Source of the DNA: an uncultured Lachnospira sp.
GTDB lineage: Bacteria > Bacillota > Clostridia > Lachnospirales > Lachnospiraceae
Direction: 5' to 3'
Length of the DNA: 64,000 nucleotides
NCBI GenBank assembly: GCA_910589305.1
Contig: CAJUTV010000002.1
Location: 208,242-272,241 of the forward strand
Below, piece by piece: positions 35,873 through 44,747 of the stretch; positions within the stretch are counted from its first letter, which is position 1, and each line of letters begins with the position of its first letter. The notes beneath the pieces are model-generated. The model saw only the letters and a program-made list of their open reading frames with translations. It did no database searches and was not told where the DNA came from. The position numbers were made by a program, and so were the translations under genes.

Positions 35873-37111
35873 ATGGGAAAAATAATTGTAGTTGGCGGCG
35901 GAGCAGCAGGCATGATGGCGGCTATTACTGCCGCAAGAAATGGGCATAAAGTGACTTTGCTGGAAAAAAATGAAAAACTTGGAAAGAAGCTTTTTATAAC
36001 GGGAAAAGGAAGATGTAATTTTACCAATGCAGGCGATTATGATGACTTAATGAAAAGTGTTGTGACAAACAGTAAATTTTTATATAGTGCATTTAGCAAA
36101 TTTTCCAATTATGACACTATGAGTTTTTTTGATGAGTTGGGGCTATCTTTTAAAGTGGAAAGAGGAAACCGCGTTTTTCCGAAATCAGACCATTCATCGG
36201 ATGTGATTCGTGTGTTGGCACAAGAACTTCAAAAATTAGAGGTTGATATTTTATTGCATTGTAAAGTTATAAATATTATCGCACAAGAGAATCAATTTCA
36301 ATATATTGAATATCAGGATAATTCTGGTAAAAAAGTAAAACTTTATGGAGATAAAGTTGTTCTTGCAACAGGAGGAAAGTCGTATCAAAGCACAGGTTCT
36401 AGCGGCGACGGCTATCGGTTTGCCAAAGATTTAGGTCATACAGTTACGCCTTTAATTCCTGCACTTGTGCCATTTACCATCGCTGAAGAGTGGGAAAAAC
36501 AACTACAAGGTTTAAGCCTTAAAAATATAACGGCTTATTTTTTTGATGATAAAGAATTGATATATTCAGGTTTTGGTGAATTGTTATTTACGCATTTTGG
36601 CGTTAGCGGTCCTATTATTTTATCGGCAAGCAGCTATATTGCATCGGCTGCCCGAAAGAGCAACCTAGAAATGGTAATAGATTTAAAACCTGTATTGTCT
36701 TTTGAAAAATTGGACGAGCGTGTTTTGAGGGATTTTGATGAGGAAAAGAATAAATCGTTTAAAAATGCGTTGGATAAGTTGCTGCCTAAAAAGCTTATTC
36801 CAGTGATTGTCGAACTTAGCGGTATAAATTCAGAAAAAAAAGTTCATGTTATAAGCAGGGAAGAAAGACTTAGATTAGTAAAATTAATAAAAAATCTTAC
36901 GATGACTATTACAGGGACGAGAGGTTTTGAGGAAGCGATTATTACACAGGGTGGTGTTGCAGTAAAGGAGATTAATCCTGCAACAATGGAATCAAAAGTT
37001 GTAAAGGGCGTCTATTTTGCAGGGGAATTGATTGATGTCGATGCCGTGACAGGCGGATTTAATTTGCAGATTGCATGGTCAACAGCGTATGCGGCAGCGT
37101 CGAATTTGTAA
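35873..37111 (+). CDS. HI0933-family NAD(P)/FAD-dependent oxidoreductase
   Basis: 412 residues. Rossmann FAD-binding VVGGGAAGMMAAITAA at the N-terminus followed by KKLFITGKGRCNFTNAG, the HI0933/YhiN signature; GELIDVDAVTGGFNLQ near the C-terminus closes the FAD site. Enzymatic role in this family is poorly known. ATG 35873 lies 8 nt after GGAG. Upstream of cmk as often seen in Clostridia. Confidence 0.85.
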   Translation: MGKIIVVGGGAAGMMAAITAARNGHKVTLLEKNEKLGKKLFITGKGRCNFTNAGDYDDLMKSVVTNSKFLYSAFSKFSNYDTMSFFDELGLSFKVERGNRVFPKSDHSSDVIRVLAQELQKLEVDILLHCKVINIIAQENQFQYIEYQDNSGKKVKLYGDKVVLATGGKSYQSTGSSGDGYRFAKDLGHTVTPLIPALVPFTIAEEWEKQLQGLSLKNITAYFFDDKELIYSGFGELLFTHFGVSGPIILSASSYIASAARKSNLEMVIDLKPVLSFEKLDERVLRDFDEEKNKSFKNALDKLLPKKLIPVIVELSGINSEKKVHVISREERLRLVKLIKNLTMTITGTRGFEEAIITQGGVAVKEINPATMESKVVKGVYFAGELIDVDAVTGGFNLQIAWSTAYAAASNL

Positions 37112-37216
37112 GGAGCTGCAGCAGTGTGAAAATTTTTGTCAAAGCAGTACAAATAGATTTGATGCCAAAAACTTTGCGCAAATTTTTTGCGCTGCGCTTT
37201 GGAATGGAGGACGAAT

Positions 37217-37897
37217 ATGAATGATTCAATAGCGATAGATGGGCCGGCAGGAGCTGGAAAAAGTACCATTGCAAAAGAAATTGCAAAAAAGATGAATTAT
37301 ATATATGTAGATACAGGTGCAATGTATAGAGCGATGGCAGTATATTTTAACAGGCATGGCATCCATGCCGATAATGAACAAGAAATTGATGGTGCTGTAA
37401 ACGATGTAGATATTACAATTGAATATATTGATGGGGAACAGCAAGTTTTTTTAAATGGCGAGAATGTAACAGCGCTTCTTCGGACAGAAGAGACTGGAAA
37501 GATAGCATCAAAAACATCAAAATATGCCTCTGTGCGTACAAAGTTGGTAGAGTTGCAAAGAAAACTGGCAGCTATATCCAATGTTGTTATGGATGGCAGG
37601 GATATTGGCACAACGGTTTTGCCCGATGCGTTTTGTAAAATTTATCTTACAGCAAGCGTAGAGGCAAGAGCAACAAGAAGGTTTCATGAATTAAACCAAA
37701 AAGGTGTACCATGTAATTTTAATGAAATTAAGAGCGATATTCAAAAGCGTGATTATGAAGATATGAATAGGGAAATTAGCCCTTTAAAGCAGGCGGACGA
37801 TGCTGTGCTGCTTGACACATCGGATATGGGTATTGAGGAAGTGTTAGAGACAATAATTAAGATGATTCAAAGTAAAAAATTAGAAGTTGATAAATAG
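37217..37897 (+). CDS. cmk: Cytidylate kinase
   Basis: 226 residues. Phosphorylates CMP and dCMP. P-loop IDGPAGAGKST at residue 7, GAMYRAM near 34, and DGRDIGTTVLPDA near 130. GGAGG at 37206-37210 sets the start at ATG 37217. Followed by ispH and rpsA, the usual clostridial order. The 105-bp upstream gap includes a TTTGCGCAAA self-complementary word of unknown meaning. Confidence 0.95.
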   Translation: MNDSIAIDGPAGAGKSTIAKEIAKKMNYIYVDTGAMYRAMAVYFNRHGIHADNEQEIDGAVNDVDITIEYIDGEQQVFLNGENVTALLRTEETGKIASKTSKYASVRTKLVELQRKLAAISNVVMDGRDIGTTVLPDAFCKIYLTASVEARATRRFHELNQKGVPCNFNEIKSDIQKRDYEDMNREISPLKQADDAVLLDTSDMGIEEVLETIIKMIQSKKLEVDK

Positions 37898-38019
37898 GTA
37901 TATATATGTAAAAATAAATATGTTCACCGTTTATGTTTACAAAAAGAATAACAAGCTGTTCTTTTAGCACATAAGTGAAAGAAAAAGATTAATTTATATA
38001 GGAGAGGCATGTTGTTTCG

Positions 38020-38895
38020 ATGAAAAAGATGATAGTCGCAAAGTCGGCAGGGTTTTGTTTTGGCGTTCAAAGGGCAGTGGATACCGTTTATGAACAGTGT
38101 GGCAAGGACAATGTTTATACATATGGTCCGATTATCCATAATGAAGAAGTTGTCAAAGACCTTGAACATAAAGGTGTTAAGATTGTGGAAGACACAAAAG
38201 TATTGACAGAAAATGGCACAAAAGAGAAAACAGTTGTGATTCGCTCACATGGCATAGCAAAGAATATATATGAAGAATTAAAAAATAATAATATGAATGT
38301 TGTTGATGCGACTTGTCCATTTGTTTTAAAAATTCATCGCATTGTTGAACAGGAAAGTCAAAATGGCAGTCAGATAATTATTATAGGTAATGAGAAGCAT
38401 CCAGAAGTTGAGGGAATAATGGGGTGGTCAAAAACACCTGCTATTGTGATAGATACTGTTGAAAAAGCACAAAATTTGGCACTGGATGTCGAAAAAAAGG
38501 TGTGCATAGTATCACAAACGACATTTAATTACAATAAATTTAAAGAATTAGTTGAAATTATTGAAAAAAAGGGTTACAATGTTGTCATTCGTAATACAAT
38601 TTGTAATGCTACTGAGGAACGACAGACGGAGGCAAGAGAAATTGCAAGGCAAGCTGATGCAGTAATTGTTATTGGCGGCAGCAGCAGTTCCAACACGAGA
38701 AAACTGTATGAAATCTGTAAGAATGAATGTGAAAAGACATACTACATTCAGACGATTAATGACCTTGACCTTAGTGGTTTGGCCATGGCAGAATGCATAG
38801 GTATTACAGCTGGGGCATCAACCCCGAATAATATTATTGAGGAGGTTTGCACTAATGTCAGAGAATTTTGCAGAGATGTTAGAGGAATCAATTAA
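38020..38895 (+). CDS. ispH: 4-hydroxy-3-methylbut-2-enyl diphosphate reductase
   Basis: 291 residues. Last step of the MEP isoprenoid pathway; [4Fe-4S] enzyme. Cluster cysteines are C13 in GFCFGV, the cysteine of ATCPFV near 97 and that of NTICNAT near 190; ITAGASTP closes the active site. The 3' end overlaps the S1 gene by 41 bp. In many Clostridia IspH and S1 are one fused protein, so the overlap looks like a related split arrangement. Confidence 0.95.
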   Translation: MKKMIVAKSAGFCFGVQRAVDTVYEQCGKDNVYTYGPIIHNEEVVKDLEHKGVKIVEDTKVLTENGTKEKTVVIRSHGIAKNIYEELKNNNMNVVDATCPFVLKIHRIVEQESQNGSQIIIIGNEKHPEVEGIMGWSKTPAIVIDTVEKAQNLALDVEKKVCIVSQTTFNYNKFKELVEIIEKKGYNVVIRNTICNATEERQTEAREIARQADAVIVIGGSSSSNTRKLYEICKNECEKTYYIQTINDLDLSGLAMAECIGITAGASTPNNIIEEVCTNVREFCRDVRGIN

Positions 38896-39946
38896 GCAAA
38901 TACATACAGGAGAGGTCGTAGACGGTACTGTTATCGATGTTAAGGAAGACCAGATTGTTCTTAATATCGGATATAAAGCCGATGGTATTATATCAAGAAG
39001 TGATTACTCATCTCAACTTGGTATTGATTTAAGAGATGTTGTTAAAGTTGGCGATGAGATGCAGGCTAAAGTACGTAAGTTCAACGACGGCGAAGGACAG
39101 GTTATCCTTTCAAGGAAAGGTCTTATTGCAGAACAGGGAAGCAAGAAGCTTGAGGAGGCTTTTGAAAATCAAACAGTCCTTACAGCGAAAGTAAATCAAG
39201 TAATGAAGGGTGGTCTTGGCGTTATTATTGACGAGACAAGAATATTTATTCCCGCAAGTCTTGTTTCAGATGTATTTGTCAAGGATTTATCGGTATATAT
39301 GAATAAGGATATCTCATTTATTATTACAGAGTATAATCCTAAAAAGAGAAGAATTATCGGTGATTGTAAACAGCTTATTGTTGCTGTTAAGGAAAAGTTA
39401 AGAAGAGAGCTTCTTGACCGAATCAAAGAGGGTGATACCATTGAAGGTACAGTTAAAAATGTAACAGATTTTGGTGCATTTATTGATTTAGGCGGAGTAG
39501 ATGGACTTCTTCACATTTCAGAGATGTCATGGGGAAGAACAGAGAATCCTAAGAAGATGTATAAGATTGGGGATTCTGTAAAGTGCTTTATCAAAGAAAT
39601 TAATGGTGAGAAGATAGCTTTAAGTGTAAAATATCCAGACCTTAATCCATGGAATGATGTTGCAGTAAAGTATGCTATCGGCAATGTAGTAAAGGGAACT
39701 GTTGCTAGAATGACTGATTTTGGCGCATTTGTTCAGCTTGAAGACGGCATTGATGCACTGCTTCATGTTTCTCAGATTTCAAAGGAACATATTAATAAGC
39801 CTTCAGATGTTCTTTCTGTTGGACAGGAAGTTGAAGCAAAGGTTGTTGATATGAATGAAGCAGATAAGAAGATTAGTTTAAGTATGAAAGCGCTTCTCTA
39901 TGATGAGAGACAGGCTGATGAAGAAGAAGAGGCTGTTGAAGAGTAA
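38855..39946 (+). CDS. rpsA: S1 RNA-binding domain protein (ribosomal protein S1-like)
   Basis: 363 residues with four S1 domains (about 15-85, 100-165, 185-255, 272-340); repeats 3 and 4 carry the typical TDFGAF and LLHISE/LLHVSQ motifs. Binds mRNA and probably aids translation initiation. ATG 38855 is read out of frame inside ispH, with GAGGAGG at 38839-38845. Codon use is more biased than in neighbours, fitting high expression. Followed by a strong terminator. Confidence 0.92.
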   Translation: MSENFAEMLEESIKQIHTGEVVDGTVIDVKEDQIVLNIGYKADGIISRSDYSSQLGIDLRDVVKVGDEMQAKVRKFNDGEGQVILSRKGLIAEQGSKKLEEAFENQTVLTAKVNQVMKGGLGVIIDETRIFIPASLVSDVFVKDLSVYMNKDISFIITEYNPKKRRIIGDCKQLIVAVKEKLRRELLDRIKEGDTIEGTVKNVTDFGAFIDLGGVDGLLHISEMSWGRTENPKKMYKIGDSVKCFIKEINGEKIALSVKYPDLNPWNDVAVKYAIGNVVKGTVARMTDFGAFVQLEDGIDALLHVSQISKEHINKPSDVLSVGQEVEAKVVDMNEADKKISLSMKALLYDERQADEEEEAVEE

Positions 39947-40048
39947 TTTTTCTGATGGTTTGCACAATTATTGTAAAATTGTTTATTTTATTAAAAAATA
40001 ATTTTATATTGATTTTTCTGTAAAAATAATATGATAATTAAAAGTATA

Positions 40049-40083
40049 AAAGGGCAATAACTTTTTAGTTATTGTCCTTTTTT
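40049..40083 (+). terminator. Terminator after rpsA
   Basis: AAAGGGCAATAACT pairs with AGTTATTGTCCTTT (14 bp, one G-T, 4-nt loop), followed by TTT. Confidence 0.92.
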
Positions 40084-40106
40084 GTATAGATAAATTTTAC
40101 AATATC

Positions 40107-40135
40107 TTGAAATTTATATAGCATTGAGCTATAAT
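40107..40135 (+). promoter_or_regulatory. Promoter of the DUF134-NifX gene
   Basis: TTGAAA, 17 nt, TATAAT. Strong sigma-A match about 35 nt before the start codon. Confidence 0.75.
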
Positions 40136-40169
40136 GTTATCGTCATATGTCGGAAATGGAGGTGAATAG

Positions 40170-40946
40170 ATGGCAAGACCAATCCGATGCAGAAGAATTT
40201 GTTTTGAACCAGAATATAACAGTTTTGCTCCATGTGGAATGGAAAGTACAGAGCAGGTTTTATTGATGGTAGACGAATTTGAGGCTGTCCGTTTAATTGA
40301 TTATGAAAAGAGAACACATGAACAGTGTGCCAAGCAGATGGGAGTTTCCCGCACGACGGTTACTGAAATGTATGAGAGGGCGAGAACAAAAATTGCGGAT
40401 TGTATTGTCAATGGAAAAACATTGTCTATTTCTGGCGGAAATTATGCGCTTTGTGATGGTTCAGCATGGATGTCGTGCGGAAGAAAATGTAACAGGGAAG
40501 AGTATGCAGACAATATTCAGAGCGTAGATAGAAAGGAATTAGGGATGATGAAAATTGCAGTTACTTATGAAAATGGAAATATATTCCAACATTTTGGGCA
40601 TACACAGCAATTTAAAGTTTATAATACTTTAGATGGCACAGTTGTGGATGCACAAGTTATCAGCACAAATGGGAATGGACATGGAGCTTTAGCAAACCTG
40701 CTTACATCACTTGGTGTAGATGTGTTGATTTGTGGTGGAATTGGCGGAGGTGCAAAAATAGCATTATCAGAAGCTGGAATTAAGCTTTATGGGGGTGTGT
40801 CTGGCAGTGCAGATGAAGCAGTGAATGCTTTACTTGCTGATAATCTTAAGTTTGATTTGGATGTTTGCTGTGACCATGACCACCATAAAGGTCATCATTG
40901 TGGAGAGGATAAACATCATTGTATGGGAAATGGAGGTAAATGTTAA
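40170..40946 (+). CDS. DUF134 HTH regulator fused to NifX/NafY-type metal-cluster domain
   Basis: 258 residues. N-terminal DUF134 region (MARPIRCRRICFEPEYNSF, DEFEAVRLIDYE, QMGVSRTTVTEMYERARTKIA; sigma region 4-like HTH), then a cysteine-containing linker (CDGSAWMSCGRKC). The dinitrogenase cofactor-binding domain runs from about 125 (KIAVTYENGNIFQHFGHTQQF to DVLICGGIGGGA). The last 26 residues are His/Cys-rich (CCDHDHHKGHHCGEDK). Predicted metal or Fe-S-responsive regulator. GGAGGTG precedes the ATG. Overlaps the hemerythrin gene by one base. Confidence 0.85.
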   Translation: MARPIRCRRICFEPEYNSFAPCGMESTEQVLLMVDEFEAVRLIDYEKRTHEQCAKQMGVSRTTVTEMYERARTKIADCIVNGKTLSISGGNYALCDGSAWMSCGRKCNREEYADNIQSVDRKELGMMKIAVTYENGNIFQHFGHTQQFKVYNTLDGTVVDAQVISTNGNGHGALANLLTSLGVDVLICGGIGGGAKIALSEAGIKLYGGVSGSADEAVNALLADNLKFDLDVCCDHDHHKGHHCGEDKHHCMGNGGKC

Positions 40947-41353
40947 TGAGTAAGTATGAATTTACAAAGCAATTGGAGACAGGAAATGCAATTATTGACA
41001 AAGAGCATCGTGAGTTGATACAGGCTGTAAATAAGCTGTTAGAGGCTTGCAGCAGGGGAGAAGGGCGTACTTCAATGGATGCAACAATCAAATTTTTAAA
41101 TAATTATGTAGAGCAGCATTTTTCGCATGAGGAAAGGCTCCAGCAGCAAAGTAAATATCCTAACATTACAGCACATAAAGCGTTCCATGAACAGTACAAA
41201 AAGACGTTAAAAGAAATTACATCGAAAATATCAGCAGCAGGTCCAACAATTGTAGAATTGGGAAAACTAAACGGGCATATTGGTGTTTTGATTTCACATA
41301 TCCGAACAGAGGATAAAAAACTTGGAGCATTTTTAAGTCAAGCACAAGTGTGA
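40946..41353 (+). CDS. Bacteriohemerythrin
   Basis: 135 residues. Four-helix diiron O2-binding protein. Ligand motifs: IDKEHRELI near 20, HFSHEE near 58, HKAFHEQY near 75, and HIRTEDKKL near 120. GGAGG at 40932-40936 is 9 nt before ATG 40946, in a TAATG overlap with the preceding gene. In an anaerobe it probably binds stray oxygen or delivers it for detoxification. Coupling to the metal-sensing regulator suggests a redox or iron role. Confidence 0.9.
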   Translation: MSKYEFTKQLETGNAIIDKEHRELIQAVNKLLEACSRGEGRTSMDATIKFLNNYVEQHFSHEERLQQQSKYPNITAHKAFHEQYKKTLKEITSKISAAGPTIVELGKLNGHIGVLISHIRTEDKKLGAFLSQAQV

Positions 41354-41379
41354 GAAGTAGAAACAATCATAAATGAGGA

Positions 41380-41408
41380 TTGCATTTATATTACATATTT
41401 TGTATAAT
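41380..41408 (+). promoter_or_regulatory. Promoter of the metallopeptidase-like gene
   Basis: TTGCAT, 17 nt, TATAAT. The leader of about 110 nt carries a hairpin AGGAG/CTCCT and ends in the family D RBS cassette. Confidence 0.65.
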
Positions 41409-41494
41409 ATTGCCAAAGATACATATAAACAGTTCTATTTTATAGATACAAGGAGTAAGATTGAACGTAAAAACAGGAGTCATTAACTGCTCCT

Positions 41495-41523
41495 AAAAAT
41501 CAGTCACAGTATGGAGGTTCAAT
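41495..41523 (+). repeat. Family D RBS cassette, copy D1
   Basis: AAAAATCAGTCACAGTATGG followed by AGG, T and the start codon a few bases later. Matches 46147-46171 apart from three transitions. Confidence 0.5.
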
Positions 41524-42033
41524 ATGATTATTGGTTTAGGCAATTCAGGTTTTAATTATGGATATTCAAGTGCCGTTTCAAGCAATCATATGTCCAGAAA
41601 TGATATGGTTTCGGCAATTAAATCGGGGCATACAGAAGGCATAAGCGATGCACAGATTCGTTCTTTAAAAAGGGCTGGTGCAGTGGAATGTTCAACATGT
41701 GCTAGCAGAAAGTATAAAGATGGCTCTAATGAAAATGTCTCTTTTAAGGCGGCTTCCCATGTTTCACCGCAAGCTTCTGGTGCAGCAGTAAGGGCGCATG
41801 AGCAAGAGCATGTAAATAATGCGTATGATAAGGCACAAAAAGGCAATGGAAAGGTTTTGCAAGCTTCTGTATCTATAAAGACAGCCGTTTGTCCAGAGTG
41901 CGGCAGGTCATACACAGCAGGAGGAACAACAGCAACATCCATTAAGTATGATGAGTCCAATCCTTATATGAAAAATAAAAAGGGTGCAGATTATGAAGCG
42001 ATGGTAGGAAAAAATATTGATTATGCCGTCTAA
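41524..42033 (+). CDS. SprA-related putative metallopeptidase
   Basis: 169 residues. Contains HEQEH (in AVRAHEQEHVNNAYD near residue 97), a HExxH zinc motif, in the context seen in SprA-related putative metalloproteases. Two cysteine pairs (CSTCASRKYKDG and CPECGRSYT) could bind a second metal. No signal peptide or membrane segment, so probably cytoplasmic. A peptidase role is not proven for the family. Confidence 0.7.
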   Translation: MIIGLGNSGFNYGYSSAVSSNHMSRNDMVSAIKSGHTEGISDAQIRSLKRAGAVECSTCASRKYKDGSNENVSFKAASHVSPQASGAAVRAHEQEHVNNAYDKAQKGNGKVLQASVSIKTAVCPECGRSYTAGGTTATSIKYDESNPYMKNKKGADYEAMVGKNIDYAV

Positions 42034-42145
42034 GGGATTGTATCAATGTGACAGAATAGGCAGACCTTAAAAAAGGACAAAACTTTTATTTGAAAAAATG
42101 CAATTATTTTTAAGGAAAAAAGTGTGATATTTTAGTTATATTATT

Positions 42146-42230
42146 AAAAGAGACTATTGCAAAAGGAAATTTTGCTACAAGATGTCGTTTACATCTAGTA
42201 TAAGATTTCTATGTTGCAATAGTCTTTTTG
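42146..42230. repeat. MITE-like inverted-repeat element or bidirectional terminator, copy 1
   Basis: AGACTATTGCAA (42151-42162) and TTGCAATAGTCT (42214-42225) are perfect inverted ends flanked by A and T runs, with an inner AGATGT/ACATCT hairpin. Lies between two convergent genes, so it can act as terminator for both. The same ends occur at 44748-44853. Confidence 0.6.
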
Positions 42231-42254
42231 ATTGCGAATATCCGCTTAACGATG

Positions 42255-43025
42255 TTAAACATATTGTTTTAAATGTACATAAATCCTGCCTTTTCGGGTT
42301 TCATTGCCACAGCCAAGATAGATAAATTTACCTGTGCCGCGAATAACAACAATATCGCCAGATTTTAATTGATAACTTTTATTTTCATTGCATATGCCAT
42401 TGATATATATTTTTTTTGCATTGAATAATTCAGCCGCATTGCTGCGTGAACGTTTTGTGATGCTGGCTACAACTGCATCAATTCGGGGAGAGGCGGCAAT
42501 CAGTTCAAGTTCTTTTAATTCTGGTTTTATGCCGTCAATATCGCTTGTATCAATAGAGTTGGTAATATTGGTGCAGACAACATTTGTATGTTTGATTGTT
42601 GATATATTTTTTTCAATAAAGTCTGAAATATGTCTTGCACAAAATAAATAGGCGTTTGTATTTTTTATGATAATATCACCTAAAAGACTTCGTTCAATTC
42701 CTGTATTCATCAATGCTCCAAGATAATCCCTGTGTCCTAGCGATTCTGCAAATTTAGGGGACAAAGGCGAAATTTTAATAATATCAATGGGGAACTCTTC
42801 AGAGTAGCCCAATTCTTTTTTTGAGCCAAATTGTATCATTTGCCGTTCACTGGCTTCGGTTCCTCCAAAACAACAACTAGATATAAACGATAAATCGTTT
42901 GTCATGGAGTGATATATAGAAAGTTCATTTATTCCTAGAAATCCTGTATATGTATAGATATTTTGATGATATGCTTTTGTTGCACTGTCAAGAATTTTAC
43001 GTCGGATAAGAGTTTCTTCGTTCAT
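42255..43025 (-). CDS. ylmH: YlmH-family S4 RNA-binding protein
   Basis: 256 residues. The C-terminal S4 domain (RIDAVVASITKRSRSNAAELF, KKIYINGI, YQLKSGDIVVIRGTGKF) follows an N-terminal YlmH domain with TGFLGINELSIYHSM. YlmH/RqcP2-type proteins bind stalled large ribosomal subunits in related bacteria. ATG 43025 has AAAGGAT at the right distance; the frame extension to 43067 lacks an RBS. Here it is alone, not in the usual divIVA-sepF neighbourhood. Confidence 0.85.
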   Translation of the reverse strand: MNEETLIRRKILDSATKAYHQNIYTYTGFLGINELSIYHSMTNDLSFISSCCFGGTEASERQMIQFGSKKELGYSEEFPIDIIKISPLSPKFAESLGHRDYLGALMNTGIERSLLGDIIIKNTNAYLFCARHISDFIEKNISTIKHTNVVCTNITNSIDTSDIDGIKPELKELELIAASPRIDAVVASITKRSRSNAAELFNAKKIYINGICNENKSYQLKSGDIVVIRGTGKFIYLGCGNETRKGRIYVHLKQYV

Positions 43026-43133
43026 AAGTATCCTTTCATAAATGGATTTTATAAAATAATAATACAAAATAAAAGTCAGGCATCATATAATGTGCTTTAA
43101 TGATTGCTTATAGCTGCATTGCTGTTTTGCGGT

Positions 43134-43161
43134 ATTTTATGGAATGTTAAAATCTTGTCAA
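43134..43161 (-). promoter_or_regulatory. Promoter of ylmH
   Basis: On the minus strand TTGACA, 16 nt, TAAAAT. Good match. The rest of the 520-bp gap (43162-43545) is AT-rich with no repeat or RNA recognised and no convincing promoter for the plus-strand gene. Confidence 0.7.
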
Positions 43162-43545
43162 AATGTGCAGGTTAAATGTACATTTAAGAAGTAACATATT
43201 TTTTTGTTAAAGTGAAAGTAAATATATTGTTTATTATACAATTTTTTTTAAAATAATACAATGAAAGAATGTTGTGTTTTTATATAAATTTTATTGTAAA
43301 TCAATATAGATTTTCTTTCATTCCCTAAAAGTTGTTTTTCGTTCCTTTCATCTCTAAAACATTTATTTTTTACCGATATAAAAAATAGATGCTTTAGAGT
43401 GAATTTATAAAATAGCCAAACGAATAGTTATAATTCGTTTATAACGTTATTGTCACTTTATGGGATTTTTTAAACAGGTAAGTCGAATAGATAAAGTTAA
43501 AGGAAATGGTCTTATGATAATAAAAAATGAAAGGGAGAGTTAAAG

Positions 43546-44658
43546 ATGGATTTTGGTGTGATAGGCGGGTACTGTCTGACAAAGCAGTACCAAAAGAATA
43601 GAACAATGGAAAAGAGTGAAGGAGTAAGTTTTTCAGAAATTGCTGCTGCAAAGATGACACAAAAAGCAGAGGGTGCAAATTTTGAAGAACTGTTGAAATC
43701 AAAATATCCAAAAGCATACTATAATGTAATGGATACTTCAAAAATTGATGATGGTTTGTGGGGGCGCAATGATTATCCTTGGGATGCATACTTTTTAGAA
43801 CCTGCAGATAAGTCTGTTTTAGAGTGGACGCCGTCAGGAGCAGAACCTTCTATGCAGGATTCAAAAGTACAGTCAAAAATAAATTCGATGGCTGGACAGA
43901 TGTCTATTGTTATACCACCGGAATTAGAAGAAAAAATGCAAAGTAATCCAGAACTTGCACAGCAAGTTTTAGAGCGTGTGGATTATTTTATTGCAACGCA
44001 TTATAGAATGGAAGCAAATCAAGGTTTTTTAATAACATTTGATAAAAATGGGGAAATCAATCATGCTTGTGTTGTTAGCGAGGGGAAAGTTACCGTTTCA
44101 TCATCAGAATTTGTTGAAGAGCAAAAGGCAAGAAAAGCAAAACAGGCAGAGTATGAAAGGCTTGCAGAGAAAAGTGCCTTTAAACGCAGACAGGTAGAGC
44201 AGTTAAGCAATGTGGCAAACACACAGAAAGTCTATCAAATTTATATGGAAGATGATATGATATATTCTGGTGGAAATGGAACAGGTTTATCTTTTTATAT
44301 CAAATATGCAAAAGAATCAACAAAAGATGACCCAATCGTTCTTGCAAAAGGTGTTGATGAAAATGGTAATGAATTTGAACAGACCATACATATCAATCAA
44401 ATTAATCCAAAGTGTGCAACGATTGTGGAAATGAGAGCATTGGAGGCGCATATAGGTGTAAGCAAACGGGGAGGATTTACCTCCCTTCCATTGGAAACAG
44501 GACATATGGGTTTACATGATAGGGCAGATTTTATGAGTATGCTGCAAAAACAAATAAGTGATATGCTGCTGTTAGGTCAGAAACAAACGGCGTTATATTA
44601 CCAATATAGTATACAGGAATATTGGAAATTTATAAAAATAAATAATAAGTACTCATAA
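43546..44658 (+). CDS. Uncharacterised Lachnospiraceae-type protein (DUF6033-like)
   Basis: 370 residues, not assigned. Soluble, no signal peptide. The middle part (WTPSGAEPSMQDSKVQSKIN, SIVIPPELEEKMQSNPELA, GFLITFDKNGEINHACVVSEG) resembles a family common in Lachnospiraceae beside flagellar or surface genes; lysine/glutamate-rich coiled coil near 190-220. Strong RBS GAAAGGGAGAG. Own terminator. Function unknown. Confidence 0.55.
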   Translation: MDFGVIGGYCLTKQYQKNRTMEKSEGVSFSEIAAAKMTQKAEGANFEELLKSKYPKAYYNVMDTSKIDDGLWGRNDYPWDAYFLEPADKSVLEWTPSGAEPSMQDSKVQSKINSMAGQMSIVIPPELEEKMQSNPELAQQVLERVDYFIATHYRMEANQGFLITFDKNGEINHACVVSEGKVTVSSSEFVEEQKARKAKQAEYERLAEKSAFKRRQVEQLSNVANTQKVYQIYMEDDMIYSGGNGTGLSFYIKYAKESTKDDPIVLAKGVDENGNEFEQTIHINQINPKCATIVEMRALEAHIGVSKRGGFTSLPLETGHMGLHDRADFMSMLQKQISDMLLLGQKQTALYYQYSIQEYWKFIKINNKYS

Positions 44659-44680
44659 GAAAGAGATAAAAATATAGATA

Positions 44681-44722
44681 AAAAAGGAGCTGTTTTGTTG
44701 TTATCAAAATGCTTCTTTTTTT
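44681..44722 (+). terminator. Terminator after the DUF6033-like gene
   Basis: AAAAAGGAGC and GTTTTG pair with CAAAAT and GCTTCTTTTT, followed by T residues. Confidence 0.88.
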
Positions 44723-44747
44723 AACAATTGTTATACGAAGCAGAACA

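Noticed and set aside
42034..42140. Possible small RNA between the SprA-like gene and the inverted-repeat element
   Set aside because: AT-rich sequence without a promoter or stable stem that I could identify.
43439..43789. 116-codon minus-strand ORF at the start of the DUF6033-like gene
   Set aside because: Overlaps a better-supported gene with a strong RBS; leucine/serine/histidine-rich shadow text.
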